From an uncultured Flavobacteriaceae bacterium (GTDB lineage Bacteria; Bacteroidota; Bacteroidia; Flavobacteriales; Flavobacteriaceae), in NCBI GenBank assembly GCA_947501845.1, contig CANMXP010000004.1:186001-250000 (forward strand): a stretch of 64,000 bases of DNA, read 5' to 3'. This document shows, piece after piece, positions 8,891-17,753 of this stretch (positions are counted from its first letter, which is position 1; each line of letters opens with the position of its first letter). The notes beneath the pieces are model-generated. The model was not told the DNA's origin and ran no database searches. It was given only the letters and a program-made list of their open reading frames with translations. Position numbers and translations under genes: made by a program.

Positions 8891-9986
8891 GTTTATTTTC
8901 GTTCATCACTTTTTTAAGGGCATCGATTAAATTCTTATTGGGGTCAAAACCTGAGAATTTCTTTATGATAATCCCTTCTTTATCAATCAAAAAAGAAGTT
9001 GGTATTGCCTGTACTCCATATCGGGATTTAACAGCTCCTTCACCCCCTTCAAAGTCAGATACATTATACCAGGAAATATTATCAGCTGCTGACGCTTTTT
9101 TCCAAGATTCCAAGTTTTTGTCAATTGAAAAGCTAACAATAGATAAATCATTGGGAATACCGTCGAAGTTTTTACTTAAAAATCTATTTTCCATTCGACA
9201 AGGAAGACAACCAGCACTCCAAAAATTTAGGTAGATGTATTTATTTTTTAGAGATGAAAGTTTGAAATTGTTGTTGTCGATTGTCTTTGCGGTAAAATCT
9301 ATGTATTTACTATCAGTCTTTGCAACCTCTTCATATAGAAATATTTCTAATGCTTTTGCTGTTGTTGTTCCTTTAAATGGGGTTTTTAGATTTTGATAGA
9401 TAAATTTTAATGAATCTTTTGGTATACTCTTTCTATTCATATAAATAATCTTTAAACCTAAATATGAGTCTGGATGTTGCTTTCCAAAATAAACATAAAT
9501 ATCATGGGAAGTTGATTGAGATTCATTGAATCGCTTAATCAATTTTTGCTTTTCAACATCATTTGTGTATTTTTTGTTCATTAGACTATCATAAGCCCCT
9601 AAATAAATTATATCATGTGGTTTTTGAAGTTTTTTAAGTTCGTTTTGTAATTCTTGTTCCTTACCACCGGTAACCTTACTATCAACACGTAAATTATTAA
9701 TTTTTGATTTAAATGTCATTTCTACATTCTCAACTTGTATTGTTGTTGATTGTCCGTTTACTTGAATCCAACAGCCTGTAGGTGTTTCTACTTTTCCTGT
9801 AAGAGTAAAATCTTCATTACTAGAATAGGTTGAGTCAATTTTGGATTGACGGTCAATATCATAAAGTTTGATTAATGTGCTATCTTTAATTCCTTCAATA
9901 TGCCCTGTAATTGTGAAGCCGTTGTTTTTTGTCTTACAACTTGTTAATATAATAATAATTACAAGCGACTTAAATATTTTTTTCAT
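8883..9986 (-). CDS. TlpA-like thioredoxin lipoprotein with DUF4369
   Basis: A 367-residue exported thiol-disulfide protein. Residues 1-17 are a lipoprotein signal (LTSC, Cys17). Residues about 22-120 fit the DUF4369 beta-rich domain (FTITGHIEGIKDSTLIKLYD). A helical middle leads to a TlpA/AhpC-type thioredoxin domain from about 229, with active site GCLPC (Cys260, Cys263) and the cis-proline segment VQAIPTSFLID. Such proteins reduce or oxidise periplasmic thiols, often for cytochrome maturation or stress defence. It follows an XRE-type membrane regulator by 8 bp, and the two are probably co-transcribed. Confidence 0.85.
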   Translation of the reverse strand: MKKIFKSLVIIIILTSCKTKNNGFTITGHIEGIKDSTLIKLYDIDRQSKIDSTYSSNEDFTLTGKVETPTGCWIQVNGQSTTIQVENVEMTFKSKINNLRVDSKVTGGKEQELQNELKKLQKPHDIIYLGAYDSLMNKKYTNDVEKQKLIKRFNESQSTSHDIYVYFGKQHPDSYLGLKIIYMNRKSIPKDSLKFIYQNLKTPFKGTTTAKALEIFLYEEVAKTDSKYIDFTAKTIDNNNFKLSSLKNKYIYLNFWSAGCLPCRMENRFLSKNFDGIPNDLSIVSFSIDKNLESWKKASAADNISWYNVSDFEGGEGAVKSRYGVQAIPTSFLIDKEGIIIKKFSGFDPNKNLIDALKKVMNENKQR

Positions 9987-9994
9987 GCTTTTGT

Positions 9995-10792
9995 TTATTC
10001 TATGATAATTATAATTTCGTCTGCTATGATTAATTCATTTTGAAGTGATACTAGTTTTGCATTTCCTTTTAATGTTATTTTATTCTTAGTTTTGGTCATA
10101 CTATCATCAGCTTCAAATTTTATTAATTCTTTATCAATCCATTTTTTGTAAGTTATTACTTTAACTTTATTGTTTAAGAAAGTACCTTTGACAAATCCTG
10201 CATTAAACTCACCTGTTTTTATATTAAGTTTTATTAATCGCACATCTATACTAACTCCATTTTTTTTTAACTTAACCCCATGACCAATCATATCATCATT
10301 ATCATAAAAGCAATTTATACAAGAAAAATCACCTTCGTTTATTTTTAAGTCAGTAATATTGATTATATTTTTACTTTCTCCATTGCGGTTTGTTTTATCC
10401 GTTATATCTTGGTTTTTATTCTTTTGCATTGTTGTAAACAGTCCAAATACTATAGTAGAGATCAAAAGAGATAAAGTAAATATTTTTTTTATCGAGAGGG
10501 TTTTTAGATTAAATAAATTATAAAATTTTTCAAGTAAATGTATAATAGATAGAGTGTTACCTTCACTAGAAACTTGGTTGAAACTTTCAAAATCAAGTTC
10601 TAATGCTTCAAAAATCAACTTTATTGTATAGATTCTGGGAGTAGCTTTGCCCGTTTCTATTCGTTGTAGAGTTCTAACACTTAGATTACATTTTGCAACT
10701 AACTCTTCTTGTGTTAATCCTTTAATTTTTCTATTGTATGCAATTTTCTTTCCTAGTTTTGGTTGTTGCATTATTTTAAAATTTTTTAGCAA
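9995..10792 (-). CDS. Membrane-anchored XRE-type regulator
   Basis: A 265-residue protein with an N-terminal Xre helix-turn-helix (about 15-70: GLTQEELVAKCNLSVRTLQRIE), a linker, one transmembrane helix (about 100-120, FTLSLLISTIVFGLFTTM) and a C-terminal domain outside the membrane (about 145-265). This layout suggests a one-component sensor: an envelope signal passed to a cytoplasmic DNA-binding domain. The neighbouring gene, a TlpA-like thiol protein, is the obvious candidate target, but this is inference. A shorter start at the second ATG (MQQPKLGK) is possible. Confidence 0.75.
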   Translation of the reverse strand: MLKNFKIMQQPKLGKKIAYNRKIKGLTQEELVAKCNLSVRTLQRIETGKATPRIYTIKLIFEALELDFESFNQVSSEGNTLSIIHLLEKFYNLFNLKTLSIKKIFTLSLLISTIVFGLFTTMQKNKNQDITDKTNRNGESKNIINITDLKINEGDFSCINCFYDNDDMIGHGVKLKKNGVSIDVRLIKLNIKTGEFNAGFVKGTFLNNKVKVITYKKWIDKELIKFEADDSMTKTKNKITLKGNAKLVSLQNELIIADEIIIIIE

Positions 10793-11039
10793 TTTTAGTG
10801 TTTAGCTTAAAAACTTTACACGAATTTTATTGGTTTTTTACCCGACATTAACACGTCATTCAGTTTATATTGTCTAGGTTTATAAGAATTTAATATCAAT
10901 TATTTTATGAGATTTTCATTTGATGTAGTTGTAGTGTTTATTAATGAATGTTAACGTTTTGTGTAAGAATAGTAAGGGGTTGTAAAATACTTGCTTTTCA
11001 GTTTAGTATTGAGCGAAATTTACAATTTTTTCAATAAAT

Positions 11040-11073
11040 AAAGCCCGCAAAATTGTAAATTTTGCGGACTTTA
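11040..11073. terminator. Hairpin between two gene groups
   Basis: An imperfect inverted repeat (AAAG-C-CCGCAAAATT against AATTTTGCGG-A-CTTT) with a 3-nt loop and flanking A/T, in the gap 10793-11139. It may end the DoxX-ArsR operon on the minus strand. The rest of the gap shows nothing I recognise. Confidence 0.55.
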
Positions 11074-11139
11074 TAAAATGTATTGGACTTTGAGTTAAGT
11101 ACTAAAGCTCTTATTGTTTTTGCACCTCGTTAGTAACAG

Positions 11140-11508
11140 TTAATGTGTTTCTTTCAGTCCTTTCTTCCAAAGTAGAAATGACGTTAAAAGCAAAATTAAT
11201 GCAATAGGAGGAGAGAGGTAGTCTGGAGCAGGAGCATTAATTTCTGCAAACATTGCTAATATAAAAAGAAAGAAAAATCCTGAATAAGCCCATTCTTTCA
11301 AGAATTGAGATTTGTTTGCCCATATTGCTATTAACCCTAAAAATTTTGCTGTCATTAATGGTATGATTAAATAAGTCGGAAAGCCAATTTCCCCAAACCT
11401 CATTGCGAATTCAGGATTGAATATGCTATTTCCAATTGTTGCAAGCATTATTAATGTAAGTAAACTTGTTGCAATTAGGTAAATAACTTTCTTTGTTTTA
11501 GTATTCAT
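11140..11508 (-). CDS. DoxX-like membrane protein
   Basis: A 122-residue DoxX-like integral membrane protein with four hydrophobic segments. Its FAMRFGEIGFPTYLIIPLMTAKFLGLIAIW stretch contains the Gly-Phe-Pro turn and Lys-helix common in this family. The role is not settled; DoxX-like proteins are linked to redox or stress functions. It is the third gene of a compact ArsR-SRPBCC-DoxX unit, 3 bp after the SRPBCC gene, an order seen repeatedly in Bacteroidota. Confidence 0.8.
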   Translation of the reverse strand: MNTKTKKVIYLIATSLLTLIMLATIGNSIFNPEFAMRFGEIGFPTYLIIPLMTAKFLGLIAIWANKSQFLKEWAYSGFFFLFILAMFAEINAPAPDYLSPPIALILLLTSFLLWKKGLKETH

Positions 11509-11511
11509 TAT

Positions 11512-11967
11512 TTATTTGGTTAATATGTCTAATAGTGTTTCTAACCTGTCTAATGCAGAACCCCAGCCATAATAGAATCCCATTTCTTCTTGTTGTTTGC
11601 AATATTCAGGTGTAGCGTGAATTACACTAAAAGTAAATTTTGTTTTCTCTCCATCTGCTTCAAAATATGCGTGTAATTCCACATCTTCTGTCATTGGTTT
11701 AAAATCTGCTGAAGTAATTACTTTTTTCAGTTCTACGATTTCTTTATAAATTCCTTCAGATATAAATTCGTTTCCATCTGGCATTGGCATTGAATATTTC
11801 CATTTTCCGCCAACCTTAAAATTATGTTCAATGACTTTGATGTTCATTCCATTTGGTGCCCACCATTTTAAAATGTGTTCCGATTGTGTCCAAGCATCCC
11901 AAACTAATTTTACAGGAGCATTAAATGTTTTTTCAATTGTTAGTGTTCTGTTTGTTAAATCACTCAT
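11512..11967 (-). CDS. SRPBCC/AHSA1-family protein
   Basis: A 151-residue START-like (AHSA1, activator of Hsp90 homologue) protein with the signatures LTIEKTFNAPVKLVWDAWT at the start, HILKWWAPNG, and a C-terminal GWGSALDRLETLL helix. These form a hydrophobic ligand cavity; no ligand can be assigned. Its start overlaps the end of the ArsR-type regulator gene by 4 bp, which points to translational coupling. Confidence 0.88.
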   Translation of the reverse strand: MSDLTNRTLTIEKTFNAPVKLVWDAWTQSEHILKWWAPNGMNIKVIEHNFKVGGKWKYSMPMPDGNEFISEGIYKEIVELKKVITSADFKPMTEDVELHAYFEADGEKTKFTFSVIHATPEYCKQQEEMGFYYGWGSALDRLETLLDILTK

Positions 11968-12290
11968 TTTTTATCTTTTTTTGTTTGTATTTGATTAATA
12001 TAATTTTCAAAAGAATCTATTCTATCTTCCCATAATTTATTGTATTGTTTTATCCATAAGAAAGCAGGAATTAATTTTTGAGGTTGGATTAAACATAAAC
12101 GCGCTCTCCCAATTTGGTTAAAATCAATTATTCCACATTCATTTAATATTTTTAAGTGTTTAGAGATTGCAGGTCTGCTGATTTCAAACTTTTCTGCTAC
12201 TTCATTTACGCTTAAAGTATCTGTTGCGAGTAATTCAATAATATCTCGTCTAATTGGGTCTGCAATTGCTTGAAAAACATCTCTTCTCAT
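11964..12290 (-). CDS. ArsR-family winged-helix regulator
   Basis: A 108-residue ArsR-type regulator with the helix-turn-helix DPIRRDIIELLATDTLSVNE followed by VAEKFEISRPAISKHLKIL. The metal-binding cysteine box of ArsR/SmtB (ELCVCDL) is absent, so it probably senses something other than metal, as is usual for ArsR proteins paired with SRPBCC genes. It heads the operon and likely controls it. The promoter region upstream holds an AT-rich stretch with repeated GTAACCnnnnGGTTAC-like halves (about 12298-12340: TGTTTGGTTACA, TTCGGTTACG), possible operator sites. Confidence 0.85.
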   Translation of the reverse strand: MRRDVFQAIADPIRRDIIELLATDTLSVNEVAEKFEISRPAISKHLKILNECGIIDFNQIGRARLCLIQPQKLIPAFLWIKQYNKLWEDRIDSFENYINQIQTKKDKK

Positions 12291-12297
12291 AATTTAT

Positions 12298-12342
12298 GTA
12301 ACTGTTTGGTTACAAATATATGTGTAATCATTCGGTTACGCA
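12298..12342. promoter_or_regulatory. Repeated GGTTAC half-sites before arsR-like gene
   Basis: Two direct copies of a TnnGGTTAC motif (CTGTTTGGTTAC and CATTCGGTTAC) lie about 25 bp apart immediately upstream of the ArsR-type gene. They are plausible binding sites for that regulator; no palindrome was found. Confidence 0.35.
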
Positions 12343-12391
12343 AATAATTGTAAAAAAAAATTAGTTGTTGAATTTGTAAAGTTTGAGTGGT

Positions 12392-12490
12392 AATTGTTGC
12401 CAACGGTTGGATATGTTTTCGTTGAGAAAATTCCGAAGGAATTTTCCAAATAGGTACTTGCCAAAGCAATTAACTATATACGTTACCAAC
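12392..12490. repeat. Cassette-boundary inverted-repeat element A
   Basis: The element runs from GTTGCCAACGGTTGGATAT to ACTATATACGTTACCAAC, ends that are imperfect inverted copies of each other. Inside is a hairpin GAAAATTCC-GAA-GGAATTTTC (12426-12446). The stop codon of the gene at 12483 lies within it. It shares its plan with elements at 13330-13467 and 55085-55215. Confidence 0.5.
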
Positions 12491-13325
12491 TGGTGTTTTT
12501 CAATTCGGTTGTAATTTTATTTTTTTCAGAGTAATTATGCTCAAAAATAATTCCATCCTCAATAACTTCTTCGATATATAATGTGCTTTCTAAACAGATA
12601 TAATTAGCAAAATTGTTCTCTATGTCAAATTTTAAAGTTCCATTTACATTCAGTTCATAATTCCGATTTTCAGTTTGATGGTCAGGCGAAATTCTAAAAT
12701 GAGCTATACCTTTTTTGACTTTGACTAATGTTGCTATACAATTTTCGCTATAGAAATTATTTCCCTCAAGTGGGAGGTTATAGTAAATAGTATGTTCAAA
12801 CGATATAGTTTCTCCAATTCCGATTTTATGCTCAGGAAAATGAATTCCGATTTCTCTGTTTTCTATTTTTCTAATAAACTCATTTTCCTTTTCACTTTGT
12901 TTATTGTCAACTAAAAGTTCATTAATTGTAAGGTTGTTTTCTGAATTCACATAACCTTTGGCTTGAAGTGATTTGATTTTAAATGTTTCGTCAACTTTAT
13001 CTTTATTCAAAGTTCCTTTAAAGTTAAAATCAAAAGCCAAAATCCCTATTGGAATAGTTTGATTTTCTTTCAGTTCTTTTGTTTTGGTTGAGACACTATA
13101 ACTCTCTTTTTTATTCCCTTTTTGAAATCTTTTTACTCCAAGTGAATCGAAATATTTTAGTGTTTCTTTATCCGCTTTTTTTTCTACTTTAAGCTTTGTA
13201 GTTTTTTCGAAATCAGATAAGTATTCTGAATTCGGATGATGTTTTAGTTCAAAAATGAAATCATTTTTTTGAGCAAAACAAATTACAGAAAATAAAAAAA
13301 GTAAGTAGGTTGGTAGTTTGTTCAT
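12483..13325 (-). CDS. Exported protein of unknown function
   Basis: A 280-residue protein with a signal peptide (NKLPTYLLFLFSVICFAQ) and a soluble, beta-rich, Lys/Glu/Asn-rich remainder; I do not recognise the family. The start is placed at the ATG at 13325, because a longer reading to 13400 would run through the boundary repeat and lack a signal peptide. The gene fits closely between two inverted-repeat elements: its start codon is 4 bp from the GTTGGTAAC end of one, and its stop codon lies inside the other. No promoter is visible. This suggests a mobile or shuffled single-gene cassette. Confidence 0.65.
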   Translation of the reverse strand: MNKLPTYLLFLFSVICFAQKNDFIFELKHHPNSEYLSDFEKTTKLKVEKKADKETLKYFDSLGVKRFQKGNKKESYSVSTKTKELKENQTIPIGILAFDFNFKGTLNKDKVDETFKIKSLQAKGYVNSENNLTINELLVDNKQSEKENEFIRKIENREIGIHFPEHKIGIGETISFEHTIYYNLPLEGNNFYSENCIATLVKVKKGIAHFRISPDHQTENRNYELNVNGTLKFDIENNFANYICLESTLYIEEVIEDGIIFEHNYSEKNKITTELKNTSW

Positions 13326-13329
13326 TCTC

Positions 13330-13467
13330 ACTTGTTGGTAACGTGTTCGTGTATGGTTTTGTTGCGTTGAGACTAAGATAGCAAAAAAGCAAGAACCCAT
13401 TGTTCAGCAGCTTAGATTTTCCGAATAGGAAAATCGAACGCAATGAACTATACACGTTGTGCTTAGT
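13330..13467. repeat. Cassette-boundary inverted-repeat element B
   Basis: It begins ACTTGTTGGTAACGTG and ends TATACACGTTGTGCTTAG. Nested inside are TTGCGTT/AACGCAA and the hairpin GATTTTCC-GAATA-GGAAAATC (13415-13435). Its right end GTTGTGCTTAGTAC is repeated in inverse as GTATTAAGCACAAC at 14331-14344, bracketing the HxlR and NTF2-like genes. Confidence 0.5.
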
Positions 13468-13472
13468 ACTTT

Positions 13473-13913
13473 TTAACAGAAATTTTGACTATCAAAGCTT
13501 CTAACGGAAACGATTATTTCGTCCAAAAGAGCTTCTTTGTCATTCCATATTCTATCTACAATACTTATTCTATCGTCTGGAATGAGTAAAGTTTCATCAT
13601 TACTAAATCCCCAGGCCATCATTTCTAATAAAATAGGGATTAATCCAATACCTTTTTCAGTTAGTTTATATAGTTTCTTAGTCTTTAGATGTTGATATTT
13701 TTCACTTGCTATAAATTGGTTTAATTCTAATTTTTTTAACCGATCCGATAACACATTTGTTGCAATTCCTTCTCCAGATTCTAAAAATTCATTGTAAAAA
13801 TGATATCCTTTAAAAACAATATCTCTTATAATAAGTAGGGACCATTTATCCCCAAATAACTCTAATGACAAACTAATAGGACATTCAGAACGTTTATCTT
13901 TTATTTTTATCAT
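13473..13913 (-). CDS. HxlR-family regulator
   Basis: A 146-residue MarR-like winged-helix protein of the HxlR family, with the N-terminal CPISLSLELFGDKWSLLIIRDI signature (family form: CPvxxaLxliGgKWtllIlrdL) and the wing LKKLELNQFIASEKYQ. Many HxlR proteins respond to reactive electrophiles through the conserved N-terminal cysteine, here Cys11. It is divergent from the small NTF2-like gene with a 50-bp gap, so it probably regulates that gene. Confidence 0.85.
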   Translation of the reverse strand: MIKIKDKRSECPISLSLELFGDKWSLLIIRDIVFKGYHFYNEFLESGEGIATNVLSDRLKKLELNQFIASEKYQHLKTKKLYKLTEKGIGLIPILLEMMAWGFSNDETLLIPDDRISIVDRIWNDKEALLDEIIVSVRSFDSQNFC

Positions 13914-13963
13914 TCACTTGTTTTTTGCAAGTGATAAATTTACTAATTAAAATTTAATTAAAA

Positions 13964-14320
13964 ATGAAAAACGTAAATAATTCAATAGAGGTAGTAGAAA
14001 ATTTTTTTAAGGCAATAAACAAAGGCGATTTCGAAGAAGCAAAAACATTTATGTCTAATAATCATTATTATTCTGGTCCGATGTTCTCAACTGAAAACCC
14101 AGAAGATTATTTTGAGAAATTAAGAGCTTTCAAAATGGAATTTGAAGTTGAGACGCAAGATATGTTAGTTGCAAAAACTGGTGTTACTCATAGATCTTTG
14201 TTAAAGGTTATTTCTCCTGTGCAGGCTACGATTCCTTGTTGTGAAGTATTTGTTGTTTCAGATAATAAGATTACTCATCAATATTTCTATTTTGACACAG
14301 CTTTATTTCCGAAACCGTAA
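13964..14320 (+). CDS. SnoaL/NTF2-like protein
   Basis: A 118-residue protein with the cone-shaped NTF2/SnoaL-like fold pattern: the N-terminal helix VENFFKAINKGDFEEAKTFM, then alternating strands ending ITHQYFYFDTALF. Such proteins serve as small hydrolases, isomerases or stress proteins, and the substrate cannot be inferred. It is transcribed away from the HxlR-type regulator, its probable controller, and both are flanked by inverted copies of a TAAGCACAAC motif. Confidence 0.7.
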   Translation: MKNVNNSIEVVENFFKAINKGDFEEAKTFMSNNHYYSGPMFSTENPEDYFEKLRAFKMEFEVETQDMLVAKTGVTHRSLLKVISPVQATIPCCEVFVVSDNKITHQYFYFDTALFPKP

Positions 14321-14330
14321 AGTTTATTCG

Positions 14331-14344
14331 TATTAAGCACAACA
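14331..14344. repeat. Inverted partner of element B
   Basis: GTATTAAGCACAAC is the near reverse complement of GTTGTGCTTAGTAC at 13457-13470; together they bracket the HxlR/NTF2-like gene pair. Confidence 0.45.
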
Positions 14345-14469
14345 AAAATATATAGCTAATATTAACTATATATCTATTATATACACTCTAAAATAACAAA
14401 TCTCTTGACATAATCAGTTATCATCTTATAAAAAACATATAGTGAATACAAAATGTTTTGCAAAGAAAA

Positions 14470-14494
14470 AGCCTTAGCAGTAAATGCTAAGGCT
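14470..14494 (-). terminator. Terminator after rho
   Basis: Stem AGCCTTAGCA / TGCTAAGGCT with a 5-nt loop, read on the minus strand and followed by TTTTTC. It lies 45 bp after the rho stop; a fourfold TTTAG tandem repeat (14501-14520) sits between. Confidence 0.8.
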
Positions 14495-14539
14495 CTCAAG
14501 TTTAGTTTAGTTTAGTTTAGTTGGATTGTTTATGTTAAT

Positions 14540-16195
14540 TTATCCATTCATAGAGATTAAAAACTCTTCGTTGTTTCTCGTTTGTTTAAAGCGATCGTTA
14601 ATAAATTCCATAGCTTCAACAGGGTTCATATCTGCAAGATATTTACGCATAACCCACATACGTTGAATCGTATTTTCATCTAACAGGATATCATCACGAC
14701 GCGTGCTTGATGATGTCAAATCGATAGCTGGGAAAATTCTACGGTTAGAAATTTTTCTATCTAATTGCAGTTCCATATTACCTGTTCCTTTAAACTCTTC
14801 GAAAATAACTTCGTCCATCTTAGAACCAGTTTCTGTTAATGCAGTTGCAATAATAGTTAAAGAACCACCATTTTCGATATTTCTAGCTGCACCAAAGAAA
14901 CGTTTTGGTTTATGAAGCGCATTAGCATCTACACCACCACTTAGTATTTTACCCGAAGCAGGCTGAACTGTATTGTAGGCTCTTGCTAAACGTGTAATAG
15001 AATCTAAAAGAATAACAACATCATGACCGCATTCAACCAATCTTTTTGCCTTTTCAAGTACAATGTTTGCAATTTTTACGTGTTCATGAGCTTCTTTATC
15101 GAAAGTTGAAGCAATTACCTCCCCACGTACATTACGTTGCATATCTGTTACCTCTTCTGGACGTTCATCTATAAGCAAAATCATTTGGTATACCTCAGGA
15201 TGATTTGCTGCAATAGCATTTGCAACATCCTTCAATAACATTGTTTTTCCTGTTTTTGGTTGTGATACAATCATACCACGTTGCCCTTTTCCTATTGGGG
15301 AGAACAAATCCATTATTCTCGTAGAAATAGTGCTTTGCTTTTCGGCGATATCGAATTTTTCTTGCGGAAATAATGGCGTTAAATGCTCGAAAGAAACACG
15401 GTCTCTAACAACATTGGGGTTCTGACCATTAATTTTGCTTACCTTAATTAATGGGAAATATTTTTCTCCTTCTTTTGGAGGTCTCACATGACCAAGGACA
15501 GTGTCACCAGTTTTTAAGCCAAATAATCTGATTTGTGATTGTGACACATAAATATCATCAGGTGATGACAAGTAGTTATAATCTGAAGAACGTAAAAAAC
15601 CATAGCCATCCTGCATAATATCTAAAACACCTTCACTCTCTATAATGGCATCAAATTCAAAATCTGGTTCTCTGTAGCGGTTTCTACCATCTTTATTACC
15701 AGAATCAACATTACCATTTTTTTGGTTTCTATGTTGATTTTTTTGTTGATTTGGATTGTTGTCCCGCCTTTGATGAGGCTTTTGCTGATTATTGTCGTTT
15801 TGGTTTTTTTGTTTTGGCTTATTATCTTGTTTTTGCTCTTCCTTGTTCTGTTTGACTACAGGATTAGGAACATTAACTTTTTCAGCAGGCTTGGTAGCTT
15901 CAACTTTTTTATCGGTAGTAGCCTTTTCTTCATTTTTAGCAGGTTCATTTTTTACAGGTTTTTGAACACGCTGTCTAGGTTTTCTTGCTGCTGGTTTATT
16001 TTCTGTTTTGTTTTCTGCTGTTTCTGTTGGTGTGACCGCAGCTTTAACTGCTTTAGGGTCTGAAGCTTGTTGATCCAGGATTTGGTAAACTAAATCTAGT
16101 TTTTTTAATGAACGATATTTGGGTACGTTCATTTTTTTAGCAATCTCTTGTAAATCAGAGAGTTTTTTTCCTTTTAATTGTGAAATTTCAAACAT
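14540..16195 (-). CDS. rho: Transcription termination factor Rho
   Basis: Hexameric RNA-dependent ATPase that ends transcription. The 551-residue product is longer than the roughly 420 of E. coli Rho because of a Lys/Gln/Asn/Pro-rich, probably disordered insertion (about 55-175) between the N-terminal [20 protein letters not shown] helical domain and the cold-shock-like RNA-binding domain (about 185-260, [12 protein letters not shown]). The ATPase core holds Walker [10 protein letters not shown], Walker [17 protein letters not shown] and the Q/R-loop region. Such insertions are typical of Bacteroidota Rho. The gene is monocistronic with its own terminator and is divergent from the DUF4293 gene. 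Confidence 0.95.
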   Translation of the reverse strand: MFEISQLKGKKLSDLQEIAKKMNVPKYRSLKKLDLVYQILDQQASDPKAVKAAVTPTETAENKTENKPAARKPRQRVQKPVKNEPAKNEEKATTDKKVEATKPAEKVNVPNPVVKQNKEEQKQDNKPKQKNQNDNNQQKPHQRRDNNPNQQKNQHRNQKNGNVDSGNKDGRNRYREPDFEFDAIIESEGVLDIMQDGYGFLRSSDYNYLSSPDDIYVSQSQIRLFGLKTGDTVLGHVRPPKEGEKYFPLIKVSKINGQNPNVVRDRVSFEHLTPLFPQEKFDIAEKQSTISTRIMDLFSPIGKGQRGMIVSQPKTGKTMLLKDVANAIAANHPEVYQMILLIDERPEEVTDMQRNVRGEVIASTFDKEAHEHVKIANIVLEKAKRLVECGHDVVILLDSITRLARAYNTVQPASGKILSGGVDANALHKPKRFFGAARNIENGGSLTIIATALTETGSKMDEVIFEEFKGTGNMELQLDRKISNRRIFPAIDLTSSSTRRDDILLDENTIQRMWVMRKYLADMNPVEAMEFINDRFKQTRNNEEFLISMNG

Positions 16196-16402
16196 TTATG
16201 TTTAATTGAATATGATATGTAATATTTTTTGAATATAAACTTTTGAGTAATTCTGAAAAATGATTTCTTATTCTGAAGAATTAACCACTTGTAATAGCGG
16301 TTGTTGAGAATTATTACTGCAATTATACAACTTTATTTTAAGTTTTTGGGGTATTTTTATAAAAGAAACTATTATTTTTGCTTTCTAGTTTTTTAAAATT
16401 AT

Positions 16403-16813
16403 ATGCTACAGCGTATCCAAACCATATATCTTTTAATAGCTGCAGGGGTTTCTGCGGGCTTAATTTTTGTATTTCATTTATGGATTACAAATGAAAGTAT
16501 TAGTGTTTATGCTAAAGATAATATGCTTTATTTTGGTCTGTTTATAGGCTCTGCAATATTATCTTTAATAGCTATTTTTATGTACAAAAATAGGAAGTCT
16601 CAGTTTGTTTTGGGGCGACTTAACATCATATTAAACTTTATTTTACTAGGATTTTTTGTATATCAATCTCTAAACATATCTGGAGAAACGGCGGTTTCTG
16701 AGAAAGGTATTGGGATGCTTCTTCCTATTGTTTCTATCGTGTTTTTGGCGTTAGCCAATAAGGCCATCAAAAAGGATGAAGATCTTGTAAAATCTGTAGA
16801 TCGATTGCGATAA
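16403..16813 (+). CDS. DUF4293 membrane protein
   Basis: A 136-residue protein beginning MLQRIQTIYLLIAAGVSAGL, the characteristic start of the DUF4293 family, with four transmembrane helices (about 7-25, 44-62, 72-92, 104-120) and a charged C-terminus. The function is unknown. Location next to rho is typical in Bacteroidota. A TATTTTTG -7-like element ends 22 bp upstream, without a well-spaced TTG. A hairpin terminator follows. Confidence 0.85.
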   Translation: MLQRIQTIYLLIAAGVSAGLIFVFHLWITNESISVYAKDNMLYFGLFIGSAILSLIAIFMYKNRKSQFVLGRLNIILNFILLGFFVYQSLNISGETAVSEKGIGMLLPIVSIVFLALANKAIKKDEDLVKSVDRLR

Positions 16814-16842
16814 ACCTAACATCTTAGTAGTATTAGTGCGTT

Positions 16843-16872
16843 AAAACCCAAAGTGAAAACTTTGGGTTTTTT
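16843..16872 (+). terminator. Rho-independent terminator
   Basis: Twelve-bp stem AAAACCCAAAGT / ACTTTGGGTTTT with a GAAA loop and trailing T residues, 29 bp after the DUF4293 gene. Confidence 0.85.
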
Positions 16873-17044
16873 ATCGAAAAAACTCTTCGAAGTTTTATCC
16901 CGAGGTCTCCATTGAAATTGTTATTTTATCGGAGGTGTAAATCTAAATAAAGAATTTTGATTTTTAATCCTATTAAAGTAAAGATGAACAGATGATTCTT
17001 CTTGCAAGTATATTTGAAGAATGAAAGGTAACAGGAGTTCTCTA

Positions 17045-17539
17045 TCAACGTTTATTAAATTCGATAACCTCTAAATTGTCAATTTTGTTGCCATTAATAG
17101 TAAAACGGAGCATGGTGCGTGTTTTGTGAAAGCCATGTTTTCCAACAGCCCCAGGATTCATATGGAGCAACTGTAATTTCTTGTCTGGCATTACTTTTAA
17201 TATATGCGAATGCCCACAAATAAAAAGTTTAGGAGGGTTTCGTTTTATTTCGTCTCGAATCTTCATATTATAAGCATTAGGATATCCACCAATATGTGTG
17301 ATCCATACATCGACACCTTCACACATAAAACGGTTGTTTTCTGGAAACTCCATTCGCACGTTAACATCATCAATATTGCCGAAAACAGCTCGTAAAGGCT
17401 TTAGGTTGTTTATTGCATCTGTTACTTTTAAATCACCAATGTCACCAGCGTGCCATACTTCATCTACTTGCTTTACATATTTTAAAATATCGTTATCAAT
17501 ATAACTATGTGTGTCTGAAAGTAATAATATTTTTGTCAT
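17045..17539 (-). CDS. YfcE/MJ0936-type metallophosphoesterase
   Basis: A 164-residue phosphodiesterase of the calcineurin-like superfamily. Metal-binding motifs appear in order: D-x-H at 9-11 (LLSDTHSYID), GD at about 34 (VWHAGDIGDL), GNxD (VFGNIDD, where the usual His of GNHD/E is replaced by Ile as in YfcE-type enzymes), and GHSH (ICGHSHILKV). The family hydrolyses phosphodiesters in vitro; the natural substrate is unclear. It is divergent from truA and its length is normal. Confidence 0.88.
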   Translation of the reverse strand: MTKILLLSDTHSYIDNDILKYVKQVDEVWHAGDIGDLKVTDAINNLKPLRAVFGNIDDVNVRMEFPENNRFMCEGVDVWITHIGGYPNAYNMKIRDEIKRNPPKLFICGHSHILKVMPDKKLQLLHMNPGAVGKHGFHKTRTMLRFTINGNKIDNLEVIEFNKR

Positions 17540-17753
17540 ATTAACTTAGTAGGTAAGCTATTTGTTTTATAGCCAAATAAGCTTGTTTTTATATGTTGTT
17601 TCAATTTTGATTAAAAGATATGAGATCGTTGCTAATCGTAAAAGGGTATTACTGTTACAATTTTAATATATAATTAAGGTTGCTACCTTCGCAGGAATAA
17701 CAAAACTATCTATCTTTGCATACCAAATCATTTAACAAAAGTATTAAATCAGA

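Noticed and set aside
12392-14344. Classical integron array
   Set aside because: The ends do not fit GTTRRRY/RYYYAAC attC cores and no integron integrase is in the window, so I describe only cassette-like boundaries.
14501-14520. Four tandem copies of TTTAG after rho
   Set aside because: Too short and simple to call a functional repeat; noted only with the rho terminator.
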